Shown: piece after piece, positions 18,017-28,073 of the stretch
Numbering within the stretch: the stretch's first letter is position 1
Layout: each line of letters begins with the position of its first letter
Assembly: GCF_001641265.1 (NCBI RefSeq)
Contig: NW_020167545.1
Coordinates: forward strand, 372,001 to 436,000
Direction of reading: 5' to 3'
DNA length: 64,000 bases
Source: Pseudogymnoascus destructans
Taxonomy: Eukaryota > Ascomycota > Leotiomycetes > Thelebolales > Thelebolaceae
Notes under the pieces: model-generated
What the model saw: the letters and a program-made list of their open reading frames with translations, nothing else
What the model was told of the DNA's origin: nothing
Database searches by the model: none
Program-made: the position numbers and the translations under genes

Positions 18017-19021
18017 TTACGTCCAGCAGGTGGCGGGCTTCGCCCGCCACCCTGTAAAACCTCCCGAAGGGTATGGGGACATGCTATGCTAGGGGTTTAT
18101 GTACAGAGTATGACCTTAGATGGCATTTCGTGCATGTGCGCATGGTCTTATTGCCAGATGTCTGAGTGCCTTCCCCGCCTGTTGGGATGGCGTTAGTTAT
18201 TTGTTAGAGGGGGTAGTTCCTCTACGGATGGTCCTGGTGGTTCAGGGATGGACATGCAGCTGGTGGCGCGCTGCTGTGGGAGGTCGAGAGGTGTGTCCTG
18301 CCGCCGTGCCGTGGGGTCGGGGCCCCATAGTGTGGTTGCAGGTTAGTGGAGTTGGGGGGGGGTGGGAGTTGTGGTGTTTTAGAGAGGGGTTATTGTGCTG
18401 GACCCCTCCAGCCAGGCTGCGTAAGCCTGCTAGTGCGATATCCTCAGGTATTGTGTCGCGTTAGGGCGCTGTCGTGGTTCAGGGTATTTTCTGGGTCGGA
18501 CCCGGGAAATCACTTCAGGAGCCAGGCCTAGGGCTGGGTGCACCCGTTGCGCGCAGCGGGCAGTTGTGCGGGCGTGGGGGGGCCTTCCAGTTCCTTTGTT
18601 CTAGTCCTGCGTGGCCTCGTCATTCCGATTTCCCCAGCCGGGCCTGGGAGAAGGTTTTGTGGGCTAGGCCTAGGGAAACGTATGCCGGTCTAGAGTAGCC
18701 GTTAGCGGGGGCATACCATGGTGTAGAACTCCGTGGCCTGGAGGAGAGTGGCGAAGTTAGCTGGTTTAGCCATGAAGCGCGTGAGGTACTCAATGCCAGC
18801 GGCTGGGGTGTTTGGTCGGGCTTCTGGTCGCTGTGGCCAGTGGCGAAATTGGGATGGGGTGGTAGTCTTTCAGCAGTATTTAGGTCTACCGCACGAGCAG
18901 AGGAGTTGGGCGTCCTCGTGTGCGAACTTGGTGTGGTACGAGGAAAAGTCTCCGTGGGACGAGCGTATCGCTAGGAGCCTGTGTAGTGTCATCCGGAGGA
19001 GGTCGAGCTCTGAGAGCGGCT
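18017..19021 (-). other. LINE 3' untranslated region
   Basis: About 1 kb of GC-rich sequence between the ORF2 stop and the tail. Frames in it carry no recognisable domain. A short palindrome, GGCGGGC-TTC-GCCCGCC, lies at about 18032-18048 close to the 3' end and could be the stem-loop recognised by the element's RT. Confidence 0.55.
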
Positions 19022-22000
19022 TCACTTGGTAATGAGGTTCCATTTGTCGTACCAGGTGGAGAGCTTAGTGCTGCACTGTGTCCACCAGGCCTGCTGTGCT
19101 TTCGTCCGGAGGTCTCGGTAGACAGAGCGGATGCCGCTGGCCGTCAGCTGAGAGGCCTGGCCTATGTCGCAGGTGTCCTGGGCCCCAAGTTCTGCGAGTT
19201 TGTCTGCTGCTTCGTTGCCATGTATTCCGGTGTGGCCGGGTGACCATCGGATACCGATGTCGAAACATTGCATCGCCTCCTGGCAGGCTATGAAAGCCCA
19301 TTGGGATGAGTAGGGGGCGTCGCCTCTAAGGCACCAGATGACAGAGGTGCTGTCTATGCACAGCCAGAGGCGGCGCTGGCTGATGTCTGGGGGGAGGCGG
19401 AGCGTGTGTTGTAGGGCTTTCCAGGCCCCTATCGCTTCCGCGTCGAAGACGTGCAAGAGGGGGTTGATGGCCCCGTGTCCCGAGGCAATCTGGCGGCCGT
19501 TCTGGTAGACGGCATAGCCGTATCCCACCTTGCGGGCTCCAGAGTGCTGTTGCTCCGACCCGTCTGAGAAGATGGTGACGTCCGTGTATGGTAGGGCTGC
19601 CCACCATCGTTTGAAGTGGTTGGAGGCGGTGGTTTTGTCGAGACCGCCTGTTGGGCTGGTGCGGCACCCAGTGGTGAAGTGTGGGGGCCTTAGTATCGGC
19701 CGTGGGATGGCGGGGATGATGCCGAGTTGCTGTATCTTGGTCTTTGGGCGCTGTTGGGCTCCAGCACCTCTGCCCCTGGCGATGTGTGGTGGCTGGATGC
19801 GCTGGACGAGGGGGTGACAGGCCTCTACTGTTTGGAGTCGCATTGCAAAACGGAGTTTGGCGTCCTCAAGTGCTGCCATCCCGGAGGGTAGGCCGGCGTC
19901 ACGGAAGAGGGTTATAGTTGGTGTGGTTCGCCAGACGGGGAGGACACCTCTTGCAGCTAGGGTGATAGTCTTCTTGACTAGGTCGACGTGCCACCTGAGT
20001 CGCGCGCTGACTGTGGCTGTCCTGTTGCCGTGCAGTGGCCTTGCTGGCTTGTGTCGGCCTGCGTACCACGCTTCCGTACCGTACAGGATAGAGGGGAGGA
20101 TGCAGGTGATGACCGCTTTCCGGAGTGCTGAGGCGGGGGGGCCATCTGACGTCCGGGCGAGACTGCGGATGTGCCGGGCGACTTGCCGTGCTTTTGCTGC
20201 ACGTTCCGCGACGTGGCGTCTAAAGGTTAGTTTGCGGTCGAACCACACTCCAAGCCAACGAAGTGCTGGTTGGTCCCCCTCTTTGGTGGCGGATAGGATG
20301 GGGTGGATGGTAAGCTCATTGTTAACTCGGCAGGGGGGGGCGGCTAGGCTGTTCTTCTTTGTGAGGTGGATCATCTCAAGCTTCTCTGGGGCGAAAGCGG
20401 CCTTGTTCTGGGCGCCCCAGCGGATGATGCTGTTTACGTCGCCTGCAAGGAGTTGGACGTTGTCTTCAAGGGAGGGGGAGGCCCTATAGAGGCAGATGTC
20501 ATCCGTGTAGCCGAAGCGCAGGGTGTTGTCTTCGGCGAGGAGCTCTGCTAGGTACAGCATGTAGAGGACTGGGGAGAGTGGTGGTCCTTGGGGGGTGCTG
20601 CAGGCGACCTTGTGGTATGGTGTGATGGCATCTTCGAGCCTTACCCATACGTGGCGATCAGTGAGGAAGCTGTTAACAAGCCATGTGAGTGAGAGTGGCC
20701 ATCCTTGGGCTGTCATGCGCTCGAGGAGTCAGTTTTTGAGCAGGGCGTCGAAGGCCCCTTGAACATCCATGGTGACCATGGTAACCTCGTTGCCAGCTGC
20801 AAGGGCTGTTTTGACTTCGTGGGTAAAGCAGGCGACCAGGTCCATCACTGAATGTTTGGGGAGGGCGCCCCCGTGTTGTGGGCTAAGGATGGAGTGAGTG
20901 AGGGCTGTCCAGGCGATCCTGTGGGCGATGATCTGCTCAAGGCCCTTAGAGATGCAGGAGAGGAGAGCGATGGGGCGCCATGATCGGACGGAGGTCCTGT
21001 CCTTCTTGCCGACCTTTGGGAGCATGGCTACTTTGGCGTACTTCCATGGATGGGGAAAGTGATTCGTCCGAAGGCAATGGTTGAAGAGGTTGTGGAGGGC
21101 GCCCTGGACTTGTGGCCAGCATGCCTTAAGCAGTCTGACTGTGACTCTGTCTGTTCCAGGGGAGGTGCTAGAGACCCCAATAGTGTTCCGTTCAACTTCC
21201 TCAAATGATACTCCCTGGTCCCACGGTAGGTGCCCACTGCCGTTCCAGTTGTGGAGGGGGTCCTCTTCTAGATCGTCTCCAGCGCTGAATCTGTCCAAGA
21301 CTGCCATTCGTAAGGCCTCAGCTTTCGCCAAGGTACCCTCAATGGTGAGTCCGTCTACTACGAGAGGTGGCGCTTGAAGGTTTGACGACAGCTTATGTCA
21401 GCCTATGACTTTGTAGAGTGCTTTGTCGTCTTGGACGCCGTTGATGATGTGCTTCCAGTAGTTGCGTTTCGCCTGTCGGACTGTGCGGTGGAAGTCGCGT
21501 GTGGCTTCGGAGGGGCTGCCTCCTGTGTGGTTGCGCATTAGGAGGTGGTGCTTGTGTGCCTCCTGGCACTGCGGTGTCCACCATGGGGCCGGGCTGCCCT
21601 CGCCCCGGTCGGGTCTCCCTACTGTCTGGATGGAGGTGCGGAACACTTCGGTGAGTGCAGTCGCGTATTGGTCAATGTGTGCCGCATCTGCTGTCTCAGG
21701 TAGTGGGGTGAGTGTTGCGATGCCATTTTGTATGAGCCCGGCGAACCTTGGCAGGTCGGATTCGGGTATCCGGTAGTGGTGTTGTTCGAGGGATGTGTGG
21801 CCTCTCCCTGGGATGGTCGTTATCTGGGTTTCGTGGTCTGAGCCGCTGTGTAGCCTGGGGTGCACAGCAGTGTGTGCGAAGGGGATGTTGGAGAAGGTGA
21901 GGTCTAGGACATGCCCCGCCCGCTGTGTGGGCTCTCCTGGGACCCTGATGAAGTCCATGCCGCTATCGCTAGCCCAGCGGGCAAGCTCTGCCCCTTGGTG

Positions 22001-22516
22001 TGCTGGCTGTATGCCCGGCTCGAACATGTCGTGCCAGGCATTGAAGTCTCCTCCTATGAGGCAGTTTGGGGGGGGGGAGAGGTGCGTGACATATTCGAGG
22101 ATGTGCGGCTGGAGGGGTTGGCAGTAGGCGTTGAGGATTGCGTAGCCGTTTACGTCGGTCCAAAGCATGTCGCGGCTGTCTGTAGGGCGGCGTTGCTGAG
22201 TCTTAAGGCCGGCCCCTTTGCAGACGTATGTCATGACTCAGGGTCGTTCTGCTTCCCGCTGTTCCGCCTCAGTGCTGTCCCAGCTGTCGACTGGCGCGTA
22301 GCAGTCGTATCCTGGGTGGTTCTGGGTCTTTGTGCCAGGGAAAGTAAAGGGTTCCTGGACGCAGATGATGTCTATCTGTTCTGTGAAGGCCAGGTGGAGG
22401 ATGGTGGTGTGGCAGGGTGCGCTCTTGCCGGTGTTCGCCCAGCAGACTTGTAGGTCCCGGCTGCGGGGTTGTGTGTGGCGGCGGTGGCGGCGGTGTTGCA
22501 GGTGGTGTCCTACCAT
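19022..22516 (-). pseudogene. LINE ORF2: endonuclease, reverse transcriptase, RNase H
   Basis: A single frame of 1165 codons with three TGA stops (at 22238-22240, 21398-21400 and 20729-20731), each a likely CGA or TGG before mutation. The N-terminal EEP endonuclease has IICVQEP, then LIGGDFNAWH and SGSDHETQ. RT has SWRPIALLS and the catalytic FGYTDDICLY. A C-terminal RNase H has TIFSDGSEQ, the Glu of FDAEAIGAW, CIDSTSV and HTGIHGNEAADKLAE. The domain order is that of the Tad1/I clade. Its ATG overlaps the ORF1 stop in ATGGTAG. It would nick target DNA and copy its RNA there; this copy is dead unless the stops are read through. Confidence 0.88.
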
Positions 22517-24249
22517 AGAGGGGTAGTGTTGTCCATGTCTGTGTCCTGTCCGGAGCTATGTGGTGACTCTGCCACCTGACTGAAGCTCTGCGCAGAGAGG
22601 TCGGCGAGGTTTAGACTCTTGCGGGGGGCTGAGGTGCGCTGTGGGCGTCCGCTTGAGCTGGCTTGGGAGGAGAGGGTGCTATTGCTGTTGCTGTTGCTGC
22701 TGCCACTGCTAGAGCTCGGGGTGCTGGCCACCTCATGGGCCGTGACGGCCGCGCCCCGTTTCCTCTTAGGCTGGGTAGCAGCAACAGTGATTGTTGGGCC
22801 TGGAGCCTGGGGTTGCGGTTGTGGTGCTGGAGCTTGTTCAGCCGTGGCCGGTGTGTGGGTGCCCTGGAAGGTCCGGTCCCCTTGTCGGCGGATGGAGTCG
22901 AGTTCTCTCTTAGTTGGTTTGATGATCCGGCCGTGCTGGCGCCTTGGGGTGGCCGGGCAGTAATCATGGCCGGCTGGGAAGGGGCCGTGGCAGTTGGCGC
23001 ATTTGGCTTTGTGGGTGCAGTTGAGTGCTGTTGGGCCGGTGTGATGGTCTGTTCTTTCGCTGCAGTGGTTGCATCGCGGTTGTTTGGCGCACTTAGTGGG
23101 GTTGCAGTAACCCTGACAGCCAGGGTTGTGTCTGGTGATGGCGGTCTTCTTGGTTATGAGTTTAGAGAGCTCGCTGGTGTTAAAGAGCTGGAAAGGCTTG
23201 ACTGGAACGTGGAAAGAGATGATTAATCTTTCCGGTGTGTGGGCTGGCTCCGTGTCGGAGGGCCGGCAGCTAACAGGCGTCTGTTGAGCCTGGGCCCAGA
23301 CTTCCTCGTTAATCAATTCAGCTGTGATAGTAGGTGTGTCCCCGAGGAGTTGGTGAATAGTGCTAGGGACCCCTTGGACAGCGTAGTTGTACCAGGTCTC
23401 GGGTTGCTTGATGGCAGTGGCCTGGAAGATGCGTAGTATGGTTTCAGCATTTTCTTGGTTGGTGAGGAGGACTCGAGCGGTTGGGTTGGCGGGGGTGATG
23501 GCCCAACCGGTGCGGGTAGGGGCGATCATTGGGACTGAGGCCAGGGTGAGGCCCGCAATCCTTTTGCTGAGTTCCTGGCATAGTGCGAAAGGCTGGGGTC
23601 GTTGGAGCAGGGCTGCCTTTTCGACTGTGATGAGCAGTCGCTGGTGTTGTTTCGGTGGGCTGGCCTTTCTGTGGCTGGAGCTGGTGGCGCCAGAGATTGT
23701 GGTGGCGGTTCTTCCTGAAAGGGACGAGCTGTGGGTCCTAATGCCTTGGGGGGTTGCCCCTGAGTTTTTGGGGGTCTTAGCCACATCCGCCCAGCTCACG
23801 GATTTGGGGATGGTGGAGAGGGCGGTTAGGGAGGGTTGGCTCCGTAGGCGGATGGGCGCATAGTTGGCGGTTTCGGCATAGAGCGACGCTGTGAGGTAGC
23901 TGACGACTCTGCTGCAGAGGTCATGGGCGAAGGTGCGCTGCTCTGGGAGCTTGTATGCGGCCACGAACTGGTCTACAGTGCAGGCAAAATCGTGCATGAC
24001 TGTCCTTTGGATCTTGGCTTCTTTGTCGATGGCGTCGAGCTCGCCGTCTATGGCTGCTGCTGCGTTGTGTCTGGTGGGCGCGCTTTCACCGAGGTTGAGA
24101 CGGGGAGGGGCTACAGTATTGATACTGAGCGTACGGTGCTGTCTCTTTGAAGTGCGATTGATGTTGGATGGTGATTGTGGTTCCTGGGGGCGTGCGAAGC
24201 CGCTGTCTTGGGCGCCTGGAACTGGGTGCTGGGGGGTGGAGGCCTCCAT
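22510..24249 (-). CDS. LINE ORF1 (Gag-like RNA-binding protein)
   Basis: 579 residues from ATG at 24249, with no internal stop. The N-terminal ~90 residues are charged and Ser/Pro-rich. A central RRM-like region spans roughly residues 215-370 (LLITVEKAALLQRPQPF ... LIISFHVPVKPFQLF). Cys/His knuckles follow in the region of residues ~385-440 (CNHCSERTDHHTG, CANCHGPFPAGHDYC). The C-terminus is low-complexity, with Ser/Asn runs. Proteins of this kind coat LINE RNA. The stop TAG overlaps the ORF2 start. Confidence 0.85.
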   Translation of the reverse strand: MEASTPQHPVPGAQDSGFARPQEPQSPSNINRTSKRQHRTLSINTVAPPRLNLGESAPTRHNAAAAIDGELDAIDKEAKIQRTVMHDFACTVDQFVAAYKLPEQRTFAHDLCSRVVSYLTASLYAETANYAPIRLRSQPSLTALSTIPKSVSWADVAKTPKNSGATPQGIRTHSSSLSGRTATTISGATSSSHRKASPPKQHQRLLITVEKAALLQRPQPFALCQELSKRIAGLTLASVPMIAPTRTGWAITPANPTARVLLTNQENAETILRIFQATAIKQPETWYNYAVQGVPSTIHQLLGDTPTITAELINEEVWAQAQQTPVSCRPSDTEPAHTPERLIISFHVPVKPFQLFNTSELSKLITKKTAITRHNPGCQGYCNPTKCAKQPRCNHCSERTDHHTGPTALNCTHKAKCANCHGPFPAGHDYCPATPRRQHGRIIKPTKRELDSIRRQGDRTFQGTHTPATAEQAPAPQPQPQAPGPTITVAATQPKRKRGAAVTAHEVASTPSSSSGSSNSNSNSTLSSQASSSGRPQRTSAPRKSLNLADLSAQSFSQVAESPHSSGQDTDMDNTTPLW

Positions 24250-24360
24250 ATCGGCCCAAACCTGCCTGTAAGAAGCCAGAGGGGGCCGGGTAGGAGTTAG
24301 AATGCGTATTCGACTGCAGGTACAGGGTCCAGGCTGGAAAGTTGATGGGTCGGTTCGAGG

Positions 24361-24455
24361 TTTTGCATTGGGTTCTGTGTGTTCTACCGGCAGTTTATAA
24401 GAAGCTGCTATACTATTATGAAGCCACTGGTAAATCTCACAAAGGTCAAATATGT
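24361..24455 (+). pseudogene. Gypsy RT fragment fused to the LINE 5' end
   Basis: About 95 bp reading FCVFYRQFIRSCYTIMKPL and on to LVNLTK, clearly like element D's RT at 14640-14715 but not identical. It lies between the LINE 5' leader and the right target duplication, on the strand opposite to the LINE. Confidence 0.7.
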
Positions 24456-24597
24456 CATAAAGGATTGTAGGTTGTAGGTAACGTCCATAGCCTATATATC
24501 AGTAAGCACAGCCTGTTGATGGTAGTGTTTATATAGCTGGAAACTCCCCACGTCTAATGGCTGTAGAATGTGTGTAAGATGTGAGGGAAAGGTGTAA

Positions 24598-26367
24598 CGT
24601 ACATGTATAGCGAAAGCGCCAAACAAGCGAAAGCGCCAAAATGATGCGGTGACCAAACCCCCCAACTAAATGTTAAATTCCTCAACAACAAAACATGCCC
24701 CATAAAAACGATGAAAGCCAATTAGTGCTAGCTATCCAGGCTATGCAAAGCGACCCAAAGTTATGCCTTCGAGTTGCTGCTAGGATCTATTCTGTGGACC
24801 ACCGCAAGCTAGGTCATCGTCTAGAAGGTGTACCTTCACGACGCGATATCCAAGCCAACTCACGGAAATTAACTAACCTAGAGGAGTCCGTCCTTGTTCA
24901 GTATATACTCGACCTAGCTGCCAAAGGGTTTCCTCCTCGGCTGTCTGTTGTTGAAGATATGGCAAGTCGACTACTTGCAACACGCGACGCGTCACGCGTT
25001 GGGTCGCGTTGGGCTTCAAACTTTGTTAAGCGGCGTGTAGAGCTCCAGACACGCTTTCAGCGCAAATACGACTACCAGAGGGCTAAGTGCGAAGATCCAG
25101 AAGTTATTAATGGCTGGTTTGAGCTTGTGCGTAACACAATTGCGAAATATGGTATCGATGAAGCAGATATCTACAACTTTGATGAGACTGGGTTTATGAT
25201 GGGCGTTATCTCAACTGCTATGGTTGTAACAAGCTCAGACGGGCGGGCAAAAGCAAAGAAGGTACAGCCTGGTAATCGGGAATGGGTTACAGTAATCCAA
25301 GGCGTTAGTTCTCAAGGTTGGGCAGTACCACCATTTATCATTGTTGCAGGCAAAAACCACCTTACATCTTGGTATGAGAATAGTGGATTTTCAAGCGATT
25401 GGGTGATTTCTGTTACTGAAAATGGCTGGACTACAAACGAGAGAGGCATGGATTGGATTCAGCACTTTGAGAAGCATACAAAGGCCCGGAGTGTTGGTGG
25501 TTATCGCTTGTTAGTCCTTGATGGTCATGAGAGCCACCACTCAGATGAGTTTGAGGAGTACTGCAAGGAACACAACATTATTACGCTTTGTATGCCTGCT
25601 CACTCTTCTCATCTACTCCAGCCACTTGATGTTGGCTGTTTCGGCCCGTTAAAGCAGGCCTATGGTCGGCAAATTGAAGATATGATGCAGGCTCATATTT
25701 CTCATATTACAAAGGATGACTTCTTTCCTGCCTTCCACACTGCATTTAACACTACAATGACGGAAAGTAACATTCGAGGCGGGTTCCGAGGGGCAGGGCT
25801 TCTTCCATTTGACCCTGAGAGAGTGATATCTACACTTGATCTTAAGTTAAGGACACCAACGCCTCCAAGCTCCCGCCCAGGTACTGCTCAACCTTGGGTT
25901 TCTCAGACACCAAACAACCCAATTGAAGCTATGTTACAGTCTACATTTATTAAAACTCAGATTTCACGCCATCAAAATAGCTCTCCAACCTCAATCTATG
26001 CAGCTGTTGACCAGTTTACAAAGGGTGCATCGCAAATAATGCATCAATTAGCACTGCTAAAGGGAGAGAACCAAAACCTACGACAGGCAAATGAAGTACT
26101 AAGCAAGCGCCGGAGAGCTAGGAAAACACGACTACAGCAAGGAGGATCACTTAGTCAACAAGGGGCGCAAGAGCTACAGGATGAGAGGGATGTTGTGCAG
26201 CAGTAATGCGCGCACGTGTCAGATTGTAATAGACACCTCTGAGGAAGAGGACTCCGAGTAGTTTCAATTGATTTCTAATGTTGTGGTAGATTTATCGCAA
26301 TGTTTGTCGTGAGGGTAGATAATTTTGGCGCTTTCGCTTGTTTGGCGCTTTCGCTATACATGTACGT
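24598..26367 (+). mobile_element. pogo/Fot1-type DNA transposon, copy 1
   Basis: 1770 bp between TA dinucleotides (24596-24597 and 26368-26369). Inverted ends of about 45 bp begin ACGTACATGTATAGC and hold two direct copies of GCGAAAGCGCCAAA. It sits inside element F. One transposase gene is present. It is ~90 bp shorter than copies 2 and 3 because of a 3' coding deletion. Confidence 0.93.
24695..26206 (+). CDS. pogo transposase, C-terminally truncated
   Basis: 503 residues. The N-terminal HTH/CENP-B DNA-binding region spans ~1-140. The DDE_1 catalytic domain follows, with NFDETGFMMGV, LLVLDGHESHHS and a third acidic region after LLQPLDVGCFGPLK. A C-terminal Gln/Lys-rich coiled-coil-like segment comes next. 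The frame ends early (DVVQQ, stop at 26204): about 97 bp present in copies 2 and 3 is missing, which removes the zinc knuckle (CGKCGETGHNARTC). The remainder of that end (CQIVID...EEDSE) is visible downstream in another frame. The catalytic residues are all present, so activity is possible. Confidence 0.88.
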   Translation: MPHKNDESQLVLAIQAMQSDPKLCLRVAARIYSVDHRKLGHRLEGVPSRRDIQANSRKLTNLEESVLVQYILDLAAKGFPPRLSVVEDMASRLLATRDASRVGSRWASNFVKRRVELQTRFQRKYDYQRAKCEDPEVINGWFELVRNTIAKYGIDEADIYNFDETGFMMGVISTAMVVTSSDGRAKAKKVQPGNREWVTVIQGVSSQGWAVPPFIIVAGKNHLTSWYENSGFSSDWVISVTENGWTTNERGMDWIQHFEKHTKARSVGGYRLLVLDGHESHHSDEFEEYCKEHNIITLCMPAHSSHLLQPLDVGCFGPLKQAYGRQIEDMMQAHISHITKDDFFPAFHTAFNTTMTESNIRGGFRGAGLLPFDPERVISTLDLKLRTPTPPSSRPGTAQPWVSQTPNNPIEAMLQSTFIKTQISRHQNSSPTSIYAAVDQFTKGASQIMHQLALLKGENQNLRQANEVLSKRRRARKTRLQQGGSLSQQGAQELQDERDVVQQ

Positions 26368-26722
26368 TATATAATAATGTTATATTCTTCTGCTATAATG
26401 ATGAAATCATGGTTTGTATGGCTTATATAAGAGTCGAGTAATAGAACCTTCAGCTCCTCATGTAGAGCTGTATGGCCTATAAAATGCTGTAGCTAGAGTG
26501 CAAGCTGGCTATTTGAAAATCCCATGTCAGAGAGTAGTACTAGCTCCATGCCTTCGAGGTTGGTATAGTACTATGAATCCATATGAATTTTGCCTAGAAT
26601 GACAAGTACTAGTGGTATGACTTTTCCTACTACAGACACAGCCTCTAGGATAGTAATAGATGTACGGTTTTCACAGCTTAGAGTATAGAGCTCCTTTGCT
26701 GTTCGTGGTACCATAACCTTCT

Positions 26723-26960
26723 TGTAAGGATGCCTGTCGGAAAGGATCTGAGTCGGACAGGTTATGGTCACATGATAAGAGTTAAGGCAGGTTAGTTGAG
26801 TCGGACCCGTTTCGGGTACTTATGGAGATTGACCCAACGTGGTTCCTCTCCTCATCTTTTTTGTATCCTTCGTAGTAGACCTATAGGATAGCATCTGTTT
26901 AGCCTCCGACTCGCACTCCCATATGCTATTACTGTGAGCTGGGTGCCCTGTGTCCTGACA
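26723..26960 (+). repeat. Solo LTR, short group of the A superfamily
   Basis: 238 bp, TGTAAGGATG to GTCCTGACA, with duplication CTTCT (26718-26722 and 26961-26965). The R-U5 part is shared with the LTRs at 15740 and 56972, while U3 is shorter and different. It sits in element F's transposase frame. Confidence 0.9.
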
Positions 26961-27340
26961 CTTCTCACCTCCTAGAATTCCAACTCTAAATCCTGTTTCA
27001 TCCATATTCCAAATTGACTCTGGCTTTGTATGGCATTCTAGTACAAACTCAATGTACTCTTGAAACCATCATGTAATAGTAGACTCATATTGAGCTTTTG
27101 TATGCTGTAATGCAATAGGCTTTGTAGTAATAAAGTGGTATTCTTAAAGCTCATTCTGTATATATTTTGTAAGCTAGCTCTGTGATGGTGGAGCCTATGG
27201 GCTAAGCTTGCAGACTATAGTAAATATCATATTTCTAGTAGCTCTAAGCCCTAGGAAATACTGCTCTACATTTCTTTAGGGCCTCTGTCTGCATAGTAGA
27301 GAGCACCTTATTCTAGCCCCTTCTACAGGTCTGTGGGTTC

Positions 27341-27683
27341 TGAGTACGTCGTTTGATACTTAGACATAGAGTTGATTCTAGGACCTTGAAAATGCAACTA
27401 GCAACCCTTAAAGATTCAGAGGAGTCCCCTCTATTAAATGAATTATATAGGATTACAATATAAATTACTATCTACAGCTATGGAAAAGGTTTTGTTAAGG
27501 AATAGCAGTAAACAGACGCATGTAGCAAAAGCACGCATTTCGCTTCCTCCCATTTCTTGTGCATGCGGATCGCTTACTCCAACCTTAAGCTAAGCGAAAA
27601 GTTTAGTTACAACGATTAGTTCTTAAGTTAGCTAATCCTGTTTATGTTACTGCTTACGCCATTACTTAGCTTCTTAGCCTTTA
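27341..27683. other. AT-rich remnant, probably element F's 5' region
   Basis: Upstream (right) of F's readable transposase. A short GC-richer stretch at 27525-27605 stands out (CGCATTTCGCTTCC and CATGCGGATCGCTTACTCC). It may be a transposon end, but no partner is visible. Confidence 0.35.
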
Positions 27684-28031
27684 TATTATGGCTATGGTAA
27701 TGTGATATTAGTTATATGGCTAGTAGGGCTAGGCTTAGTAACGTGACCTAAGAAGTCATGAGGCTAGCACGGCTAGGCTGTAGCGTAACCAGGCTAGTGG
27801 ATAGTTGCACTATCTATCAACTATCTAGATTATCTATAATGCATGACACCACTATATAAGTAGATAGTATTCCCTTAGACAGGAGCTTTGTGCTCAACTT
27901 AATATAGTATTCTTTACAATACTATAACGTGTTACTTAGAAAGCCTTTGTGTTTAATCCCCTGCCTCCTCTGTTAAGTCAACCTTATGTAAGAAACCTTT
28001 GTGTCTTCTATCATTTAGAAGTTAGCTTACA
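27684..28031 (+). repeat. RIP-degraded solo LTR (TGTTACGGCTACGG group)
   Basis: 348 bp from TATTATGGCTATGG (a RIPped TGTTACGG) to TTAGCTTACA. Flanks CTTTA (27679-27683) and CTTCA (28032-28036) differ by one C/T, as a RIPped duplication would. A TATATAAG box is near 27854. Confidence 0.75.
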
Positions 28032-28073
28032 CTTCACAGTCTAATGCCCATGATCAGATGACAAGTCACATCA

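Larger units (their letters stand above)
17995..24455 (-). mobile_element. Tad1-like LINE with 14-bp target duplication
   Basis: A non-LTR retrotransposon with ORF1 (24249-22510), ORF2 (22516-19022), a GC-rich 3' UTR and a 3' tail of ATC/CAT triplets. It is flanked by CATAAAGGATTGTA at 17981-17994 and 24456-24469, which lies inside element F's frame. It is largely unRIPped: three TGA stops in ORF2 are its main lesions. The last 95 bp at its 5' end (24361-24455) are not LINE but a piece of gypsy RT, still inside the duplication. Confidence 0.88.
17887..27340 (-). mobile_element. Element F: degraded pogo/Fot transposase, split by three insertions
   Basis: The DDE_1 transposase frame reads from right to left. 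Around 27030-26965 it has WNMDETGFRVGILGG. It continues at 26722-26370 with RTSITILEAVS and a degraded LLLDSYISH. At 24596-24470 it reads LPSHLTHILQPLDVGSF, and at 17980-17887 it reads EQTFKESTIISAF..KAGIWPI. It is interrupted by a solo LTR (26723-26960), pogo copy 1 (24598-26367) and the LINE (17995-24455). The frame's continuity across all three proves the insertion order. TAG codons stand where Gln is expected. The left end is lost at D's 3' LTR. It is inactive. Confidence 0.75.

Noticed and set aside
18120..18700. Plus-strand frames in the LINE 3' region
   Set aside because: They lie opposite the LINE's 3' UTR, have GC-rich low-information translations and no start context.
19857..24271. 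Several plus-strand frames of 100-210 codons
   Set aside because: They are antisense shadows of LINE ORF1 and ORF2, which carry clear EEP, RT, RNase H and zinc-knuckle motifs.
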